DNA of 64,000 bases from Methanobacterium sp. (GCA_018263005.1 JADFDH010000002.1:62001-126000), one strand, 5' to 3'; positions 36,019 to 45,664 are shown, counted from the stretch's first letter. Notes: a model not told the origin generated them from the letters alone. Numbers and translations: made by a program.

Positions 36019-36450
36019 ATGTATGAAAAAATTATGATACCTACTGACGGCTCTGAACATTCGAAAAGAGCTGCTGAACATGCCATGTGGATCGCAGATT
36101 CCAGTGGAGCTGAAATTTTAGTTTTAAATGTATTTGAAACCTCTTCACTGAATCCTATACGTTCTCGAGAACTTAAAAAAGATATGAAAAAATTATGGGC
36201 AGAAGATGCAGAAGAAACTTTGAAAGGCGTTTTGAAGGTTTTGAATTCTAATGGTATGGGCTTAAAAGTTGATTCTCAGATCAAAGAAGGTCAGCCTGCA
36301 GAAAAAATATTGGAAACTATTGCTGAGGAAAATGTTGATCTGGTGGTTATTGGTTCATCTGGTAAACATGCTCTTGATCGGTTTTTCATTGGTAGTGTAG
36401 CTGAAAAAGTTGTTAGATCATCTAAATCACCAGTAATGGTAATTCATTGA
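36019..36450 (+). CDS. Universal stress protein, UspA family
   Basis: A 143-residue single Usp domain. The start YEKIMIPTDGSEHSKRAAEH and the ATP-binding G-x2-G-x9-G-S pattern (GSSGKHALDRFFIGS) near the C-terminus are present, so it should bind ATP. It stands 16 bases after the adhesin stop and 18 bases before the signal peptidase gene in the same direction, so these may be cotranscribed. Confidence 0.92.
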   Translation: MYEKIMIPTDGSEHSKRAAEHAMWIADSSGAEILVLNVFETSSLNPIRSRELKKDMKKLWAEDAEETLKGVLKVLNSNGMGLKVDSQIKEGQPAEKILETIAEENVDLVVIGSSGKHALDRFFIGSVAEKVVRSSKSPVMVIH

Positions 36451-36468
36451 AATAATAGGGGTAATTTA

Positions 36469-36897
36469 ATGTCTTTTATAAAAGAGTTGGCCATAGCAAT
36501 ACCCATAATCGTTGTATTAGCACTTATTGGCGCTCATTTAGTTGTGGTTCCCACAGGGAGCATGAGTCCGGCTATAAATGAGGGAGATATGGTCATAGTG
36601 GAGAAAACTGATGTCTTTGGCTTGTTGGAGGAGTTTCATCCTGAAGATGTTAAACAAGGTGATATTATAATTTATAGCAGGTCTCATTCCTCTGAAGAAG
36701 AATTCGTAATTCATCGTGTTGCGGAAATTAATGAATCATCTGGTAAAAAACAGTTTAGAATGAAAGGAGATAATAACACCCTATATGATGAAGAAATGGT
36801 ATCCCCCGATCAAGTAACTGGTAGAGTACTTACCTTGAATAATGACTCCCTTAAAATACCTCAAGTTGGATGGTTAGTGCTGTGGTTTAAACACTGA
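36469..36897 (+). CDS. Signal peptidase I (archaeal Sec11 type)
   Basis: A 142-residue membrane-anchored serine protease that removes Sec signal peptides outside the membrane. It has an N-terminal anchor (residues 5-28), the nucleophile Ser in PTGSMSPAI, a FVIHRV segment in which the bacterial catalytic Lys is replaced by His as in archaeal/ER enzymes, and the KGDNN acidic box. Its place just after a giant secreted protein fits its role. Confidence 0.88.
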   Translation: MSFIKELAIAIPIIVVLALIGAHLVVVPTGSMSPAINEGDMVIVEKTDVFGLLEEFHPEDVKQGDIIIYSRSHSSEEEFVIHRVAEINESSGKKQFRMKGDNNTLYDEEMVSPDQVTGRVLTLNNDSLKIPQVGWLVLWFKH

Positions 36898-36934
36898 AAT
36901 ATTATAAATTATATAGATATTGATGGTGATATCT

Positions 36935-37111
36935 ATGCGGGAAAAATTAATTGAAAATATACTGTTTATTGTTGCAGGAGCTATTGTGCTTTTAGCGGTC
37001 GAATTGAAATTTATACACCTGAACGAGATAATAATGATAGTTCTAGGATTTATTGGCTTTGCTGCTCTATTAAATGGTGCTTATGGATTGTATAATACTC
37101 TTAGTTCATAA
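36935..37111 (+). CDS. Small two-span membrane protein
   Basis: A 58-residue hydrophobic protein with two membrane segments (ENILFIVAGAIVLLAVEL and IIMIVLGFIGFAALLNGAYG). The start ATG 36935 is fixed by GGTGAT five bases upstream; an earlier in-frame ATG lies within that site. No family is recognised. It lies between the signal peptidase and a flavoprotein gene, in the same direction. Confidence 0.55.
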   Translation: MREKLIENILFIVAGAIVLLAVELKFIHLNEIIMIVLGFIGFAALLNGAYGLYNTLSS

Positions 37112-37125
37112 AGGAGGAATCTAAT

Positions 37126-37554
37126 ATGGATATTAATGATTGTATAAAATTCGCCAATGAAACACCGGTTTGTTATCTGGCAACCTTAGATGGTAATCAA
37201 CCCAGAGTAAGAGCTCTTGGGTTCTGGTTTGCAGATGAAAACGGATTTTATTTTCAAATTGGAGCTATGAAAGATGTTTACGGACAGTTGCAGAAGAATA
37301 ATAAGGTGGAGGCTTGTTTCTGGCAGCCAGATGAAAAATCCACCGGTACCATGATGAGAGTGGCTGGTGAAGTAGAATTTTTAGATGACCCAGAACTTAA
37401 AAAGAAAGTATTGGAAGATAGACCGTTCCTTAAAGAATTCGGAATGACATTCGATCATCCTGGTCTAATTATATTCCGTATAGCCAAAGGAGATGCATAC
37501 TTCTGGACTATGGAAACTAATTTCGAGCCTAAAAAATTTATAAAATTCGGTTAA
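37126..37554 (+). CDS. Pyridoxamine 5'-phosphate oxidase-fold flavoprotein
   Basis: A 142-residue split-barrel protein: TPVCYLATLDGNQPRVRALG, then FYFQIGAMKDVYGQLQKNNK and a C-terminal barrel strand FRIAKGDAYFWTM. It probably binds FMN or F420 and reduces a small substrate, which is not evident. AAAGGAGG is a perfect ribosome binding site before the ATG. It is one of three proteins of this fold in the window (also at 3928 and 42204). Confidence 0.82.
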   Translation: MDINDCIKFANETPVCYLATLDGNQPRVRALGFWFADENGFYFQIGAMKDVYGQLQKNNKVEACFWQPDEKSTGTMMRVAGEVEFLDDPELKKKVLEDRPFLKEFGMTFDHPGLIIFRIAKGDAYFWTMETNFEPKKFIKFG

Positions 37555-37587
37555 AATTTAATATTCATTCTATTTTTAAAAAAAATA

Positions 37588-39060
37588 TCATTTAAAAGCT
37601 TTGGGTAGGTATTTTAATAGATCGGTTGCTGTGAAATTAGCCCCATACTCCTTAGCCACCATATCACCTGCTCTTCCATTTATATACGCCCCCAGATAGG
37701 CTGCTTCATATATATGATGTCCCTGGGCTATTAATCCACCAACTAATCCTGCCAGACAGTCTCCGGTTCCTCCTACGGTCATCCCGGGATTTCCTGTAGA
37801 ATTTAGTTTATACATATCGTTATATGCTATGATATCTATGTCTCCTTTTAGCAGTACGGTCACACCGTAATTCCTTGATACTTTCATCATGGTTTCTATT
37901 TTGTCTTCCAATTTTTCAGGAGCTTCAATGGAGAATAAAGCTTTAAATTCAGCCTTATGTGGAGTTAATATCATTTCTAAATTTGATCTTTTTATCAAAT
38001 CTGTATCTATTATCTTAAGTGCGTCTGCATCGATGACTAATGGTTTATTTAATTTTTCCATTAGATAGTTGAGTGTTTCTGCTGTTTCACTCTCTGTTCC
38101 AATTCCACATCCCATGACCAGAGAATCAGCGTTTTTTGAGAGCTTTAAAATCTTATCAATATCCTTCGGTGTTATGAAATCATCTGTTAAGCTGTTTACT
38201 ATTAAATCTGGAGAATATGATCTGATAGATGAGCTTATAAGAGAAGGGGATGCCACTACGGCCAAATCTACTCCGGATTTCATAGCAGATAATGCTGCTA
38301 GGGCAGGAGCTCCCGAATAGTCTTTGCTTCCTCCAATTATGAGCACCCGCCCATTTTGACCTTTATGGGATTTATTTATTCTTTTTTTAAGTCTCAGGAG
38401 ATCTCCTGGTCCGGTGGATATTTCTGCTTCTTGGGGTATTCCTATGTCACAGACATGTATTTCTCCTAAATATTCTGATTTTGCATCATTAAATCCTGAT
38501 TTTTCCTGGTGGAAGGTGAATGTGAAATCTGCATGGACGGCTTTATCAAACACTTTACCCGTGAGTGGATCAAGTCCACTGGGTATGTCCACTGCTATTT
38601 TAATGGCTTTAGATTTATTAATATGTTCGATGGCGGTGGAGATTGGTTCTCTGAGTTTTCCTTCTGTTCCTGTGCCTAGAAGGCTATCTATTATTATGTC
38701 TGCTTGGATTTCAGATAGATCTGTTGAGTCATTTATAAGCGTGATTTTTATGGGAGAATGAAGTTCTTTCATCTTCTGGAGAATTTCCCAGTTTCTAGCG
38801 GTTTCCTTGGATTTTATTCTAGTTGGGTGTCCTAATAAATACACATGTATTTGGAATCCTTTATTTATTAAGTATCTTGCGGCTACAAATCCATCACCAC
38901 CATTTCCACCGGTTCCAGCAAATATTGCCACTTTACATGGTTTTAAAAGGTGTATTATCTTGTATGCTAAACATCTGCCTGCGTTTTCCATTAGGGATTG
39001 TTTAGGAATACCTAGTGCCTCGGCATTGACGTCCAATACCATCATATCTTTAGGAGTCAT
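37588..39060 (-). CDS. nnr: Bifunctional NAD(P)H-hydrate epimerase / ADP-dependent NAD(P)H-hydrate dehydratase
   Basis: A 490-residue repair enzyme for hydrated NADH/NADPH. Residues 1-210 are the epimerase (YjeF_N) domain with AIFAGTGGNGGDGFVAARYL and the DIPSGLDPLTG motif; residues about 225-490 are the dehydratase domain with GRVLIIGGSKDYSGAPALAA, a VMGCGIGTES segment and the ribokinase-like NPGMTVGGTGDCLAGLVGG. The fused architecture is standard. It is a single-gene unit on the minus strand. Confidence 0.93.
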   Translation of the reverse strand: MTPKDMMVLDVNAEALGIPKQSLMENAGRCLAYKIIHLLKPCKVAIFAGTGGNGGDGFVAARYLINKGFQIHVYLLGHPTRIKSKETARNWEILQKMKELHSPIKITLINDSTDLSEIQADIIIDSLLGTGTEGKLREPISTAIEHINKSKAIKIAVDIPSGLDPLTGKVFDKAVHADFTFTFHQEKSGFNDAKSEYLGEIHVCDIGIPQEAEISTGPGDLLRLKKRINKSHKGQNGRVLIIGGSKDYSGAPALAALSAMKSGVDLAVVASPSLISSSIRSYSPDLIVNSLTDDFITPKDIDKILKLSKNADSLVMGCGIGTESETAETLNYLMEKLNKPLVIDADALKIIDTDLIKRSNLEMILTPHKAEFKALFSIEAPEKLEDKIETMMKVSRNYGVTVLLKGDIDIIAYNDMYKLNSTGNPGMTVGGTGDCLAGLVGGLIAQGHHIYEAAYLGAYINGRAGDMVAKEYGANFTATDLLKYLPKAFK

Positions 39061-39325
39061 GAATATCCAGTTAATTCTATTGACTTAATATTTATTAAAT
39101 TTTTCAAAAAAAATAATCTCCAGTTAAGTTAAAGGACATTAGGGCTTTAATTTATGTTATAATCCTTGTTCTTGTAAATCTTTTACTTAAAAAAGCCTGA
39201 TTAATAGATACATTTAAAAACTAAAATATAAAAATTAATTAATAGTATGTTTTGTTGGTTTAACTTATAAAAAATCACGTAATTATATGCATATTATTTG
39301 TTTATAAATAAAAACGGTGAATACC

Positions 39326-41266
39326 GTGGCCCAAGCCCCTATACCCCTATTGCCTTTACCAAAGGATATTACACCCATTCCATTTTCCATTGTGAGATAT
39401 GCTTTAATCGGTGTAGGATTATTGATGATCTATGGTTTCATCGGATCCTTGTTTATCATGAATCTGGATCCAATAAATGCCCTATATTTCACAATAATTA
39501 CCATAGCAACTGTGGGTTATGGAGATATAAGCCCACATTCCCCCATACAAAAGCTTTTTGCAATTACTCTAGTAATGGGTGGAGTGGGATTGGTGGCCTA
39601 TGCTTTTACTTTAACTGTGACGGTGGTAAGTATGGTTGTAGAAGAGATAACATCTGGCGCTAGGCAAAAAAGGAGAATAGCCAACACAGAAAATCATTTC
39701 ATTTTATGTGGATATGGTAGAGTAGGCAGCGCCGTTCATAAAGAATTATTGAGAAGAAATCAAACAGCAATTATTATAGAAAAAGATAAATCTATCGTTG
39801 AAAAGGAACTATGGGAAGAACCAGGAGTTCTTGCCATTCCCGGTGATGCGACGGATGAGAGCATAATGATGGACGCAGGGCTGGATAAAGCCAGAGGAGT
39901 TATTATAACCACTGGTGACGATGTTGACAACCTCTTTATAACTCTTACAGCTCGTGAATTGCGTGAGGATATATGGATTGTCACCAGAGCCAGTAAAAGA
40001 ATAAATATTAAAAGACTTAAGCATGCAGGGGCTAATAAAGTCATTTCTCCCGAAGCTAGTGGTGCTGAAGATATTTTCTTCGCAGCCATCCAGCCCACTA
40101 TCATGAAGATCACCGAAATGCATGGTGTGGACAACATCCGAAGGGAAGCTGAAATAATATTTAAGCATCATTGCACTCTGGAAAATATAGAATATCATCT
40201 ACCAGAATTTACCGAACCTCTAGCCAGGAAAATAGAAATAACCAGTTTAGATCAGATAGATCGATTTTTAAATATTTTAGAACGCGAACCATCTCGTAAG
40301 AAATCCTTAGAAAGGATATACGAATCTGTTAGTGGTATTCATTCCCATTGGGTTTCCGGACCTAATAAGGAAGCTTTAAAAGCTGTTGCTCGTGATCTTA
40401 AAAAGGAAGGTTTCCTTTTAGGTGTGAATCTTAATGAGAAAGAAATTCGGGATGCTGCTAGAAAATATGGACGATTAGTGGAAGTGGTTATCAAACCAGA
40501 GATGAAAATCACTGAAACTCATGGTGTGGCAGATATAGGTGAAGAAGCAGAGATTATATTAAAAAACGGTGGAACCCTGGAAGATATAGAATATTACCTC
40601 TTAGGATTTAAAGAACCATTACATAGAAAAACAGAATTATCTGATCTGTCAAAAATGGAGAAATTCATTACAAATCTAGAAAAAAACCAAACAAAAAAGG
40701 AGTCCTTGGAAAGATTGTATGAATTATCCGGAGGTGGAGTTCATTCACATCGAATTACAGCCCCAGACACCGATACACTGGCTAAAATAGAAAAAAATCT
40801 GAAAGAAAGGGGTTTTCTTCTAGGGGTTAACCTAAGTCATGAAGAGATTGAGGAGAAAATCAAAGAATACGGTAGAGTAGTTGAAATGTTTTTAAGACAT
40901 ATGCCCGGTCAAATGGATGATAAACAAATAGTTATTAAAAATAGAGGACGTATTTTAGATTCCAAGCATTATCTTCCTGGTGTACGACAGGTAGTAGTTC
41001 GCAAGCTATATATAAATGACGAGGAGGACCTGAGAAACTGTGAAAAGGAATATCAGAAACCAGAAGCTCAAAGATCCCTTAAAGCTCTTTCAGGAATATC
41101 TCGAAATATTCATTCTCATACCATATCTGCATCAGATGTTAAAACCATTAAAAAGATAGAAAAAGAATTAAAGAAATCTGGAATGCTAATAGGTGTTAAC
41201 TTATCTGAAGATGAAATTTGGTCCATTGTAGAAAGTGAAGATCCAGAGAAATTTTGTATTGAATAA
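39326..41266 (+). CDS. Two-TM potassium channel with TrkA-N domain and three novel C-terminal repeats
   Basis: A 646-residue channel. Two membrane helices (about 22-46 and 75-102) flank the selectivity filter TVGYGD at residues 62-67. A TrkA-N/RCK domain (about 122-245) follows with the dinucleotide motif ILCGYGRVGSAVHKELL. Instead of a usual TrkA-C domain, three copies of a roughly 120-135-residue unit follow (about 255-390, 391-525, 526-646). Each carries an IHSH-type motif and a GxLxGVNLSxxEI motif. I do not recognise this unit; it may be a regulatory ligand domain. Start GTG 39326 follows GGTGA; an earlier GTG at 39317 overlaps that site. Confidence 0.85.
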   Translation: MAQAPIPLLPLPKDITPIPFSIVRYALIGVGLLMIYGFIGSLFIMNLDPINALYFTIITIATVGYGDISPHSPIQKLFAITLVMGGVGLVAYAFTLTVTVVSMVVEEITSGARQKRRIANTENHFILCGYGRVGSAVHKELLRRNQTAIIIEKDKSIVEKELWEEPGVLAIPGDATDESIMMDAGLDKARGVIITTGDDVDNLFITLTARELREDIWIVTRASKRINIKRLKHAGANKVISPEASGAEDIFFAAIQPTIMKITEMHGVDNIRREAEIIFKHHCTLENIEYHLPEFTEPLARKIEITSLDQIDRFLNILEREPSRKKSLERIYESVSGIHSHWVSGPNKEALKAVARDLKKEGFLLGVNLNEKEIRDAARKYGRLVEVVIKPEMKITETHGVADIGEEAEIILKNGGTLEDIEYYLLGFKEPLHRKTELSDLSKMEKFITNLEKNQTKKESLERLYELSGGGVHSHRITAPDTDTLAKIEKNLKERGFLLGVNLSHEEIEEKIKEYGRVVEMFLRHMPGQMDDKQIVIKNRGRILDSKHYLPGVRQVVVRKLYINDEEDLRNCEKEYQKPEAQRSLKALSGISRNIHSHTISASDVKTIKKIEKELKKSGMLIGVNLSEDEIWSIVESEDPEKFCIE

Positions 41267-41287
41267 TTATAAAAAAAGAGATGGGGG

Positions 41288-42184
41288 TTAGAATAATTTT
41301 TCTAACCAGATCTGATAGGCACCTAAGGTACCATCGTAATTACCAGCATATATTCTTTTAACTCCGGGTATTGTTACTGCTGCTTTTATACCTGCTTTCA
41401 TAGCCTCAGCTATTGCTTCTTCTCCCACACCATCAATCACGATTTCGTATATACCATCAATTCCTTCGGGTATTTCACAGGTAACTCCTTCTTTACCTCT
41501 TAAGGTGGGACAGAATTTTTCATTGGTAGAAGCAGCCATGAATTTGTATTTAGAACCAATTTTAGATCCAGAAGCGACTATGCCTCCAGGAAATGGGGTT
41601 ATGGTGCCCGGAATGTTTTCTATAGCATCTACAGCAACTTCAGCAGCAACCAGTGCTGATGCCTGGTTTTCTGCCATTATGAAGAAGTTTCCACCAGCTA
41701 CTCCTTTTTTAATTCCAAGTTTATCTTCAATAATAAAGTCCCCGGACATTATTGGTATTTTATAAACGGTTCTTCCGTCGATTTCATCTTCACTTTCAAA
41801 TCCGTCTCCGAAGAATTTTAATTTAAATCCTATTTTTAATTTTTCATCTGCTTCATCACCCATAGCATCGAATACTGCTGTGGTTGCAGAGGTTAAAACA
41901 CACTGTCCAATCCTTTCTAATAGCTGATGTTCCAGTTCATCCTTCTTTGGATGACAGATCATAACTACATATCCCGGTCTCCCATCTGGCGTTTCACTGG
42001 GTGGTATATATCTATCTACTCCTGCTTCTGCCGGACACATTATAACAGATGATCCAAATCCAACAGTTTCATCTGCAGCTATCTTTGCGAATTTCTCGGT
42101 AGCTGCTGTTATTAAAAATTTAGATACGAATATGTCAAATGCCTCTGCGAAAGTATCTTCTATATCAACATTGTTCAATTTCAT
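41288..42184 (-). CDS. ftr: Formylmethanofuran--tetrahydromethanopterin formyltransferase
   Basis: Transfers the formyl group from formylmethanofuran to H4MPT, the second step of CO2 reduction to methane. The 298 residues cover the full family length, with characteristic segments VDIEDTFAEAFDIFVSKFLI at the start, GFGSSVIMCPAEAGVDRYIP, and FCPTLRGKEGVTCEIPEG. It lies 19 bases after the PPOX-fold gene on the same strand, so is probably cotranscribed with it. Confidence 0.96.
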   Translation of the reverse strand: MKLNNVDIEDTFAEAFDIFVSKFLITAATEKFAKIAADETVGFGSSVIMCPAEAGVDRYIPPSETPDGRPGYVVMICHPKKDELEHQLLERIGQCVLTSATTAVFDAMGDEADEKLKIGFKLKFFGDGFESEDEIDGRTVYKIPIMSGDFIIEDKLGIKKGVAGGNFFIMAENQASALVAAEVAVDAIENIPGTITPFPGGIVASGSKIGSKYKFMAASTNEKFCPTLRGKEGVTCEIPEGIDGIYEIVIDGVGEEAIAEAMKAGIKAAVTIPGVKRIYAGNYDGTLGAYQIWLEKLF

Positions 42185-42203
42185 TTCATCACCATCAAAT
42201 AAA

Positions 42204-42599
42204 TTAATCTATTTTTTTACCTGCGTCACCGACTTTAACTGAGAATATCTCTTCAATATCTATAACTATGGCAGCTTTGGGTTTTGGTGCTAATGGTGCT
42301 GTTTCTTTAACCCATTTTACAACCTGATCATAGTATTCTCCTGATTTGTATATTTTAACGGATCCTTTAAACTGGAAAGGATGTTTGGCCGCGTCTTGCA
42401 CTACAAATGCCACCTTGGGATTAGCTTCCAAATTTGCCCGACTTTTAATCATATAACTATCAGCTATAATCACTGTTTTATTATCTAATGGTTTAATATT
42501 CCCTATAGGTACTACATTTGGTACTCCATCGGCAGTGGCAGTGGCCACATAGGCTCTGCTTTCTGCTATTACGTCCATCATCTCCTGTGTCATGACCAT
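42204..42599 (-). CDS. Pyridoxamine 5'-phosphate oxidase-fold protein upstream of ftr
   Basis: A 131-residue split-barrel protein: SRAYVATATADGVPNVVPIG, then DSYMIKSRANLEANPKVAFV, then FKGSVKIYKSGEYYD. It probably binds FMN or a deazaflavin. The start ATG 42599 has GAGGTG seven bases upstream; the ATG two codons later is too far from it. It heads a two-gene unit with ftr, suggesting, but not proving, a link to C1 or F420 metabolism. Confidence 0.82.
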   Translation of the reverse strand: MVMTQEMMDVIAESRAYVATATADGVPNVVPIGNIKPLDNKTVIIADSYMIKSRANLEANPKVAFVVQDAAKHPFQFKGSVKIYKSGEYYDQVVKWVKETAPLAPKPKAAIVIDIEEIFSVKVGDAGKKID

Positions 42600-42902
42600 A
42601 TTGATACACCTCTATTATTTTAATTGAATTTATCTAAAATTATGTGATTATAGTTTTCAATCCTTTTTATATTTTTATAAATTAATCTGACCAATTTCTT
42701 TTTATGAACCACATAATCAGATCATAAAATTTTGACATCAAATAAAAAAATTATCTAATAAGCAAGAAAATTAAAAATTTTTTTAATACTATTGTTAAAA
42801 TTCGGATATAAAAAATAAATAAACATACGGCTTTGGGATTTTAGTAGGGATGAAAAAATTGGATTTTAATGAGATATATTAAAAAAAATAAATAGTGGAG
42901 TT
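42600..42902. other. AT-rich intergenic region with the PPOX-ftr promoter
   Basis: Between the PPOX gene and the PepSY-like gene, both leftward. On the minus strand a TATA-like TTTATAAAAATATAAAAAGG at about 42662-42681 would start transcription about 45 bases before the PPOX ATG. The rest is A/T-rich with no convincing gene; it must also hold the terminator of the PepSY-like gene. Confidence 0.4.
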
Positions 42903-43283
42903 TTAGGCTACTCCTCCAGCCCCACCTACATTCTTTCCTGTATAGGCATCTATTTCTATTTGTCCTACTGTTTTACCATCCATTATTACCGGTACTACGT
43001 AGATCATCTGCCCGTTTAATTCAACTAAATTAGGGGTTCCTGCAGTAGCTCCTGGCTCTTCTATATAGGTTTGAGCAATTTCCTGGGCTTCTTGTGCTGA
43101 TATCATGGTTTTTTGGGAGTTGTTTTGTTGGTTAATTATTTTTTGAGTGGAGTTGTTGTTGCTGGTATTATTAATTACATCAGCAGGGTTGTAGGTATTG
43201 ATATTATTATCACCACTATAAGCAGCTACTCCTATAACCACTACTGCTGCTATAGCCAGCAAAGCCACTATAGATTTAAGCAT
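42903..43283 (-). CDS. Membrane-anchored PepSY-like domain protein
   Basis: A 126-residue exported protein: N-terminal anchor or signal (residues 4-22, IVALLAIAAVVVIGVAAY), an Asn/Gln-rich linker (about 25-60), then a PepSY-like domain ISAQEAQEIAQTYI with a following VVPVIMDGKTVGQIEIDAYTG strand pair. PepSY domains often inhibit or regulate extracellular peptidases. Start ATG 43283 was chosen because AGGAGG lies about nine bases upstream and the hydrophobic segment begins there. Confidence 0.75.
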   Translation of the reverse strand: MLKSIVALLAIAAVVVIGVAAYSGDNNINTYNPADVINNTSNNNSTQKIINQQNNSQKTMISAQEAQEIAQTYIEEPGATAGTPNLVELNGQMIYVVPVIMDGKTVGQIEIDAYTGKNVGGAGGVA

Positions 43284-43473
43284 ATTTATATTTCCTCCTT
43301 TAATCATATTGATGATAATTCAAATTTCTATTTCCCGAATCAGTGAATAACTGTAAGAAATGTGTTAGATCATGAATTATATATAAATCTTTTGATTCAA
43401 TTAATATAAAAAGTTATTTAAAATCTTTTTTTGATCAGATGAATTAGGGATGTTATGAATAGTTCTATCAAGT

Positions 43474-43956
43474 TTATAAGTAGATAATCCTGTGGCTTAA
43501 ATCATCAGGTTCCAGAATAACTACTGTTCGATCACCAGTCAGATATCCGCAAGTTTCACCAGGATTTATTATTAATGATTCTTTCTTTGTGATTTCCACA
43601 TCATGAGTGTGTCCCTTAATAATCACATCATATATTTTGCTACAGGATAACGATTCCACCAACGCCTGATTAGTACCGTGTATCACTGCTAATTTTCGAT
43701 TATAAAGGGATATCTCTTTAAAATCCTCCAGATAGCACATTTTTTTATAGGCTTCCTTTAATCCCTCTCTTTCACCATCGTTGTTCCCATAAATGGCTAA
43801 AAATGGTGATTCTAATTTTTGGAAATGTCGGGCGGTAAAAGGAGATATCAAATCACCTGCATGGATCACCAGATCAACCCGTTCTTCATTGAAATAATCA
43901 ACGGCAGCATCTATGGCCGGCAAATTATCATGGCTATCGGACATGATTCCTATCAT
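43474..43956 (-). CDS. YfcE/MJ0936-family metallophosphoesterase
   Basis: A 160-residue phosphodiesterase of the MJ0936 type. Metal ligands: GIMSDSHDN, VIHAGDL, IYGNNDGER, AVIHGT and IKGHTHD are all present in order, so it should be active on phosphodiesters such as cyclic nucleotides or phosphorylated small molecules. Start ATG 43956 follows a GTGAT element. It is a single-gene unit. Confidence 0.9.
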   Translation of the reverse strand: MIGIMSDSHDNLPAIDAAVDYFNEERVDLVIHAGDLISPFTARHFQKLESPFLAIYGNNDGEREGLKEAYKKMCYLEDFKEISLYNRKLAVIHGTNQALVESLSCSKIYDVIIKGHTHDVEITKKESLIINPGETCGYLTGDRTVVILEPDDLSHRIIYL

Positions 43957-44205
43957 ATTAATCACGATTCTCTGATTTTTATTTATTAATTAACTCATCC
44001 TATTATAATACTTTTATAATTATTTTTTACCTATTCATGTCTGATTTTAGCTCAATTAATTATTAAAAATCTTTAAGGTTCTAATATTGTATGAATGCTG
44101 CACAATATATCAATTTTAAAGTGCATATCGGTATTATTTAATATGAGTTATTACATACAATACTCAAGATTAAAAAAGCTGATTAAAAAAAGGAGGTTAA
44201 AAAAA

Positions 44206-44988
44206 ATGGCGGATTTAGTAACCATTTTCGTGGTGGGTATCATTATATTAATAATTCTAGGACTTTCCATCCGTATTGTGAACCAGTATGAAAGGGGTGT
44301 GGTATTTCGGCTGGGAAGAGTTATAGGAGTTAAAGATCCGGGTCTCAGACTTATAATTCCCCTGGTAGATAGGATGGTTAAACCATCTTTAAGAATAGTC
44401 ACCATGCCCATTCCTGCCCAGAAGATCATAACTCAGGATAATGTGACCATTGATGTGGCTGCAGTGGCTTATTTCAAGGTTACCGATGCCTATAAAGCTG
44501 TTGTGGAAATTGAAAATTATAATCGTGCTGTAAATCAGATTGCCCAAACCACAGTACGAAGTGTGGTGGGAAAATATTCTCTGGATGAAATTCTCTCAGA
44601 GACTGCCAAGTTAAACACCAGCATACAGGAAATCATAGACCAGCACAGCGAACCTTGGGGTATAAAAGTCACCACTGTTGAAATTAAGGATATCAAATTA
44701 CCAGATAGTATGCAAAGAGCCATCGCACTGCAAGCAGAGGCTGAAAGGGAGAAGAGAGCTAAAATCATCTCTGCAGAAGGTGAATATTTGGCTGCAGGTA
44801 AACTGGGAGAAGCAGCAGACATAATAAGCAAACACCCCATAGCACTCCAATTACGTACTATGCAGGTTTTAAGCAATATTTCAGCTGAGAAAAACTCAAC
44901 CATAGTCTTCCCTGCCCAGATACTCAACAGTATAAGGGATATTAAAGACTTTATAGCATCTGAACTGGGAGATACAACAAAAAAATAA
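44206..44988 (+). CDS. SPFH/Band 7 (stomatin-like) membrane protein
   Basis: A 260-residue stomatin/prohibitin-like protein. A membrane anchor at residues 1-25 is followed by the SPFH domain (GVVFRLGRVIGVKDPGLRL, TIDVAAVAYFKV, LDEILSE) and a coiled-coil (residues about 190-225, AEAEREKRAKIISAEGEYLA). It organises membrane microdomains or partners with proteases; no NfeD partner gene is adjacent. Start ATG 44206 has a perfect AGGAGG upstream; a frame open further upstream has no such site. Confidence 0.9.
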   Translation: MADLVTIFVVGIIILIILGLSIRIVNQYERGVVFRLGRVIGVKDPGLRLIIPLVDRMVKPSLRIVTMPIPAQKIITQDNVTIDVAAVAYFKVTDAYKAVVEIENYNRAVNQIAQTTVRSVVGKYSLDEILSETAKLNTSIQEIIDQHSEPWGIKVTTVEIKDIKLPDSMQRAIALQAEAEREKRAKIISAEGEYLAAGKLGEAADIISKHPIALQLRTMQVLSNISAEKNSTIVFPAQILNSIRDIKDFIASELGDTTKK

Positions 44989-45011
44989 ATTTTTATTATT
45001 TTTTTTATTTT
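44989..45011 (+). terminator. Oligo-T tract after the band-7 gene
   Basis: The stop codon is followed by TTTTTATTATTTTTTTTATT, an archaeal oligo-T terminator, before a convergent gene. Confidence 0.45.
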
Positions 45012-45043
45012 AAAATTTAAGGGTCCTAATTTAAATTCTGGTT

Positions 45044-45664
45044 TTAATAAAAACTTCCTGCAATCTGATAGGACAATCTTATATGTCTAGAACCATCTGG
45101 GGTTAAAGGACCATGACCCGGGAGCAGATAACCAACCTCCAACTGGCTTAATCGTTTCAATGACTCCACCATATCATCCATGTTTCCTCCGATGTCCGTT
45201 CTACCAAAACCCCCATCTGCAAACACTGTATCCCCGGATATAAGTGTTTTCCCATTATACAAACATATCCCACCTCTTGTGTGTCCTGGAGTGTGTAAAA
45301 CTTCGAAATCAGCTATTTTATCTCCCTCATGGAGTTTTTTATCTACTTTCATCTCTCCCAGTGATTTGCCAAACATACAAGCCGCTGTAGCCATATCATC
45401 ACCATTTTCCAGGGCCGTAGCATCCTCATGGTGCATAGCCACATCCAGATCAAGATAACGATTACCCCCAATATGGTCATAATGATTATGGGTGTTAACA
45501 ATCAGGGAAAGATCATCAATATCATAATCAGCATCTTTAAGTGATTTGAAGATGTATTCCATGTTTTCGCCGGTTCCAGTGTCAACCAGTACATCATCAA
45601 AAACATAGATGTTACAATCAAAACCCAATCCTTCAATCATTATTATGTCATCAATCTTACGCAT
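45044..45664 (-). CDS. MBL-fold hydrolase, glyoxalase II-like
   Basis: A 206-residue metallo-beta-lactamase-fold hydrolase. The metal site NTHNHYDHIGG, the HTPGHTRGG His, the SGDTVFADGG Asp and the final PGHGP His are intact. Such small proteins hydrolyse thioesters or have other hydrolase activity. Start ATG 45664 is used with GTGAG upstream. It lies immediately before the tRNA genes on the same strand. Confidence 0.87.
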   Translation of the reverse strand: MRKIDDIIMIEGLGFDCNIYVFDDVLVDTGTGENMEYIFKSLKDADYDIDDLSLIVNTHNHYDHIGGNRYLDLDVAMHHEDATALENGDDMATAACMFGKSLGEMKVDKKLHEGDKIADFEVLHTPGHTRGGICLYNGKTLISGDTVFADGGFGRTDIGGNMDDMVESLKRLSQLEVGYLLPGHGPLTPDGSRHIRLSYQIAGSFY

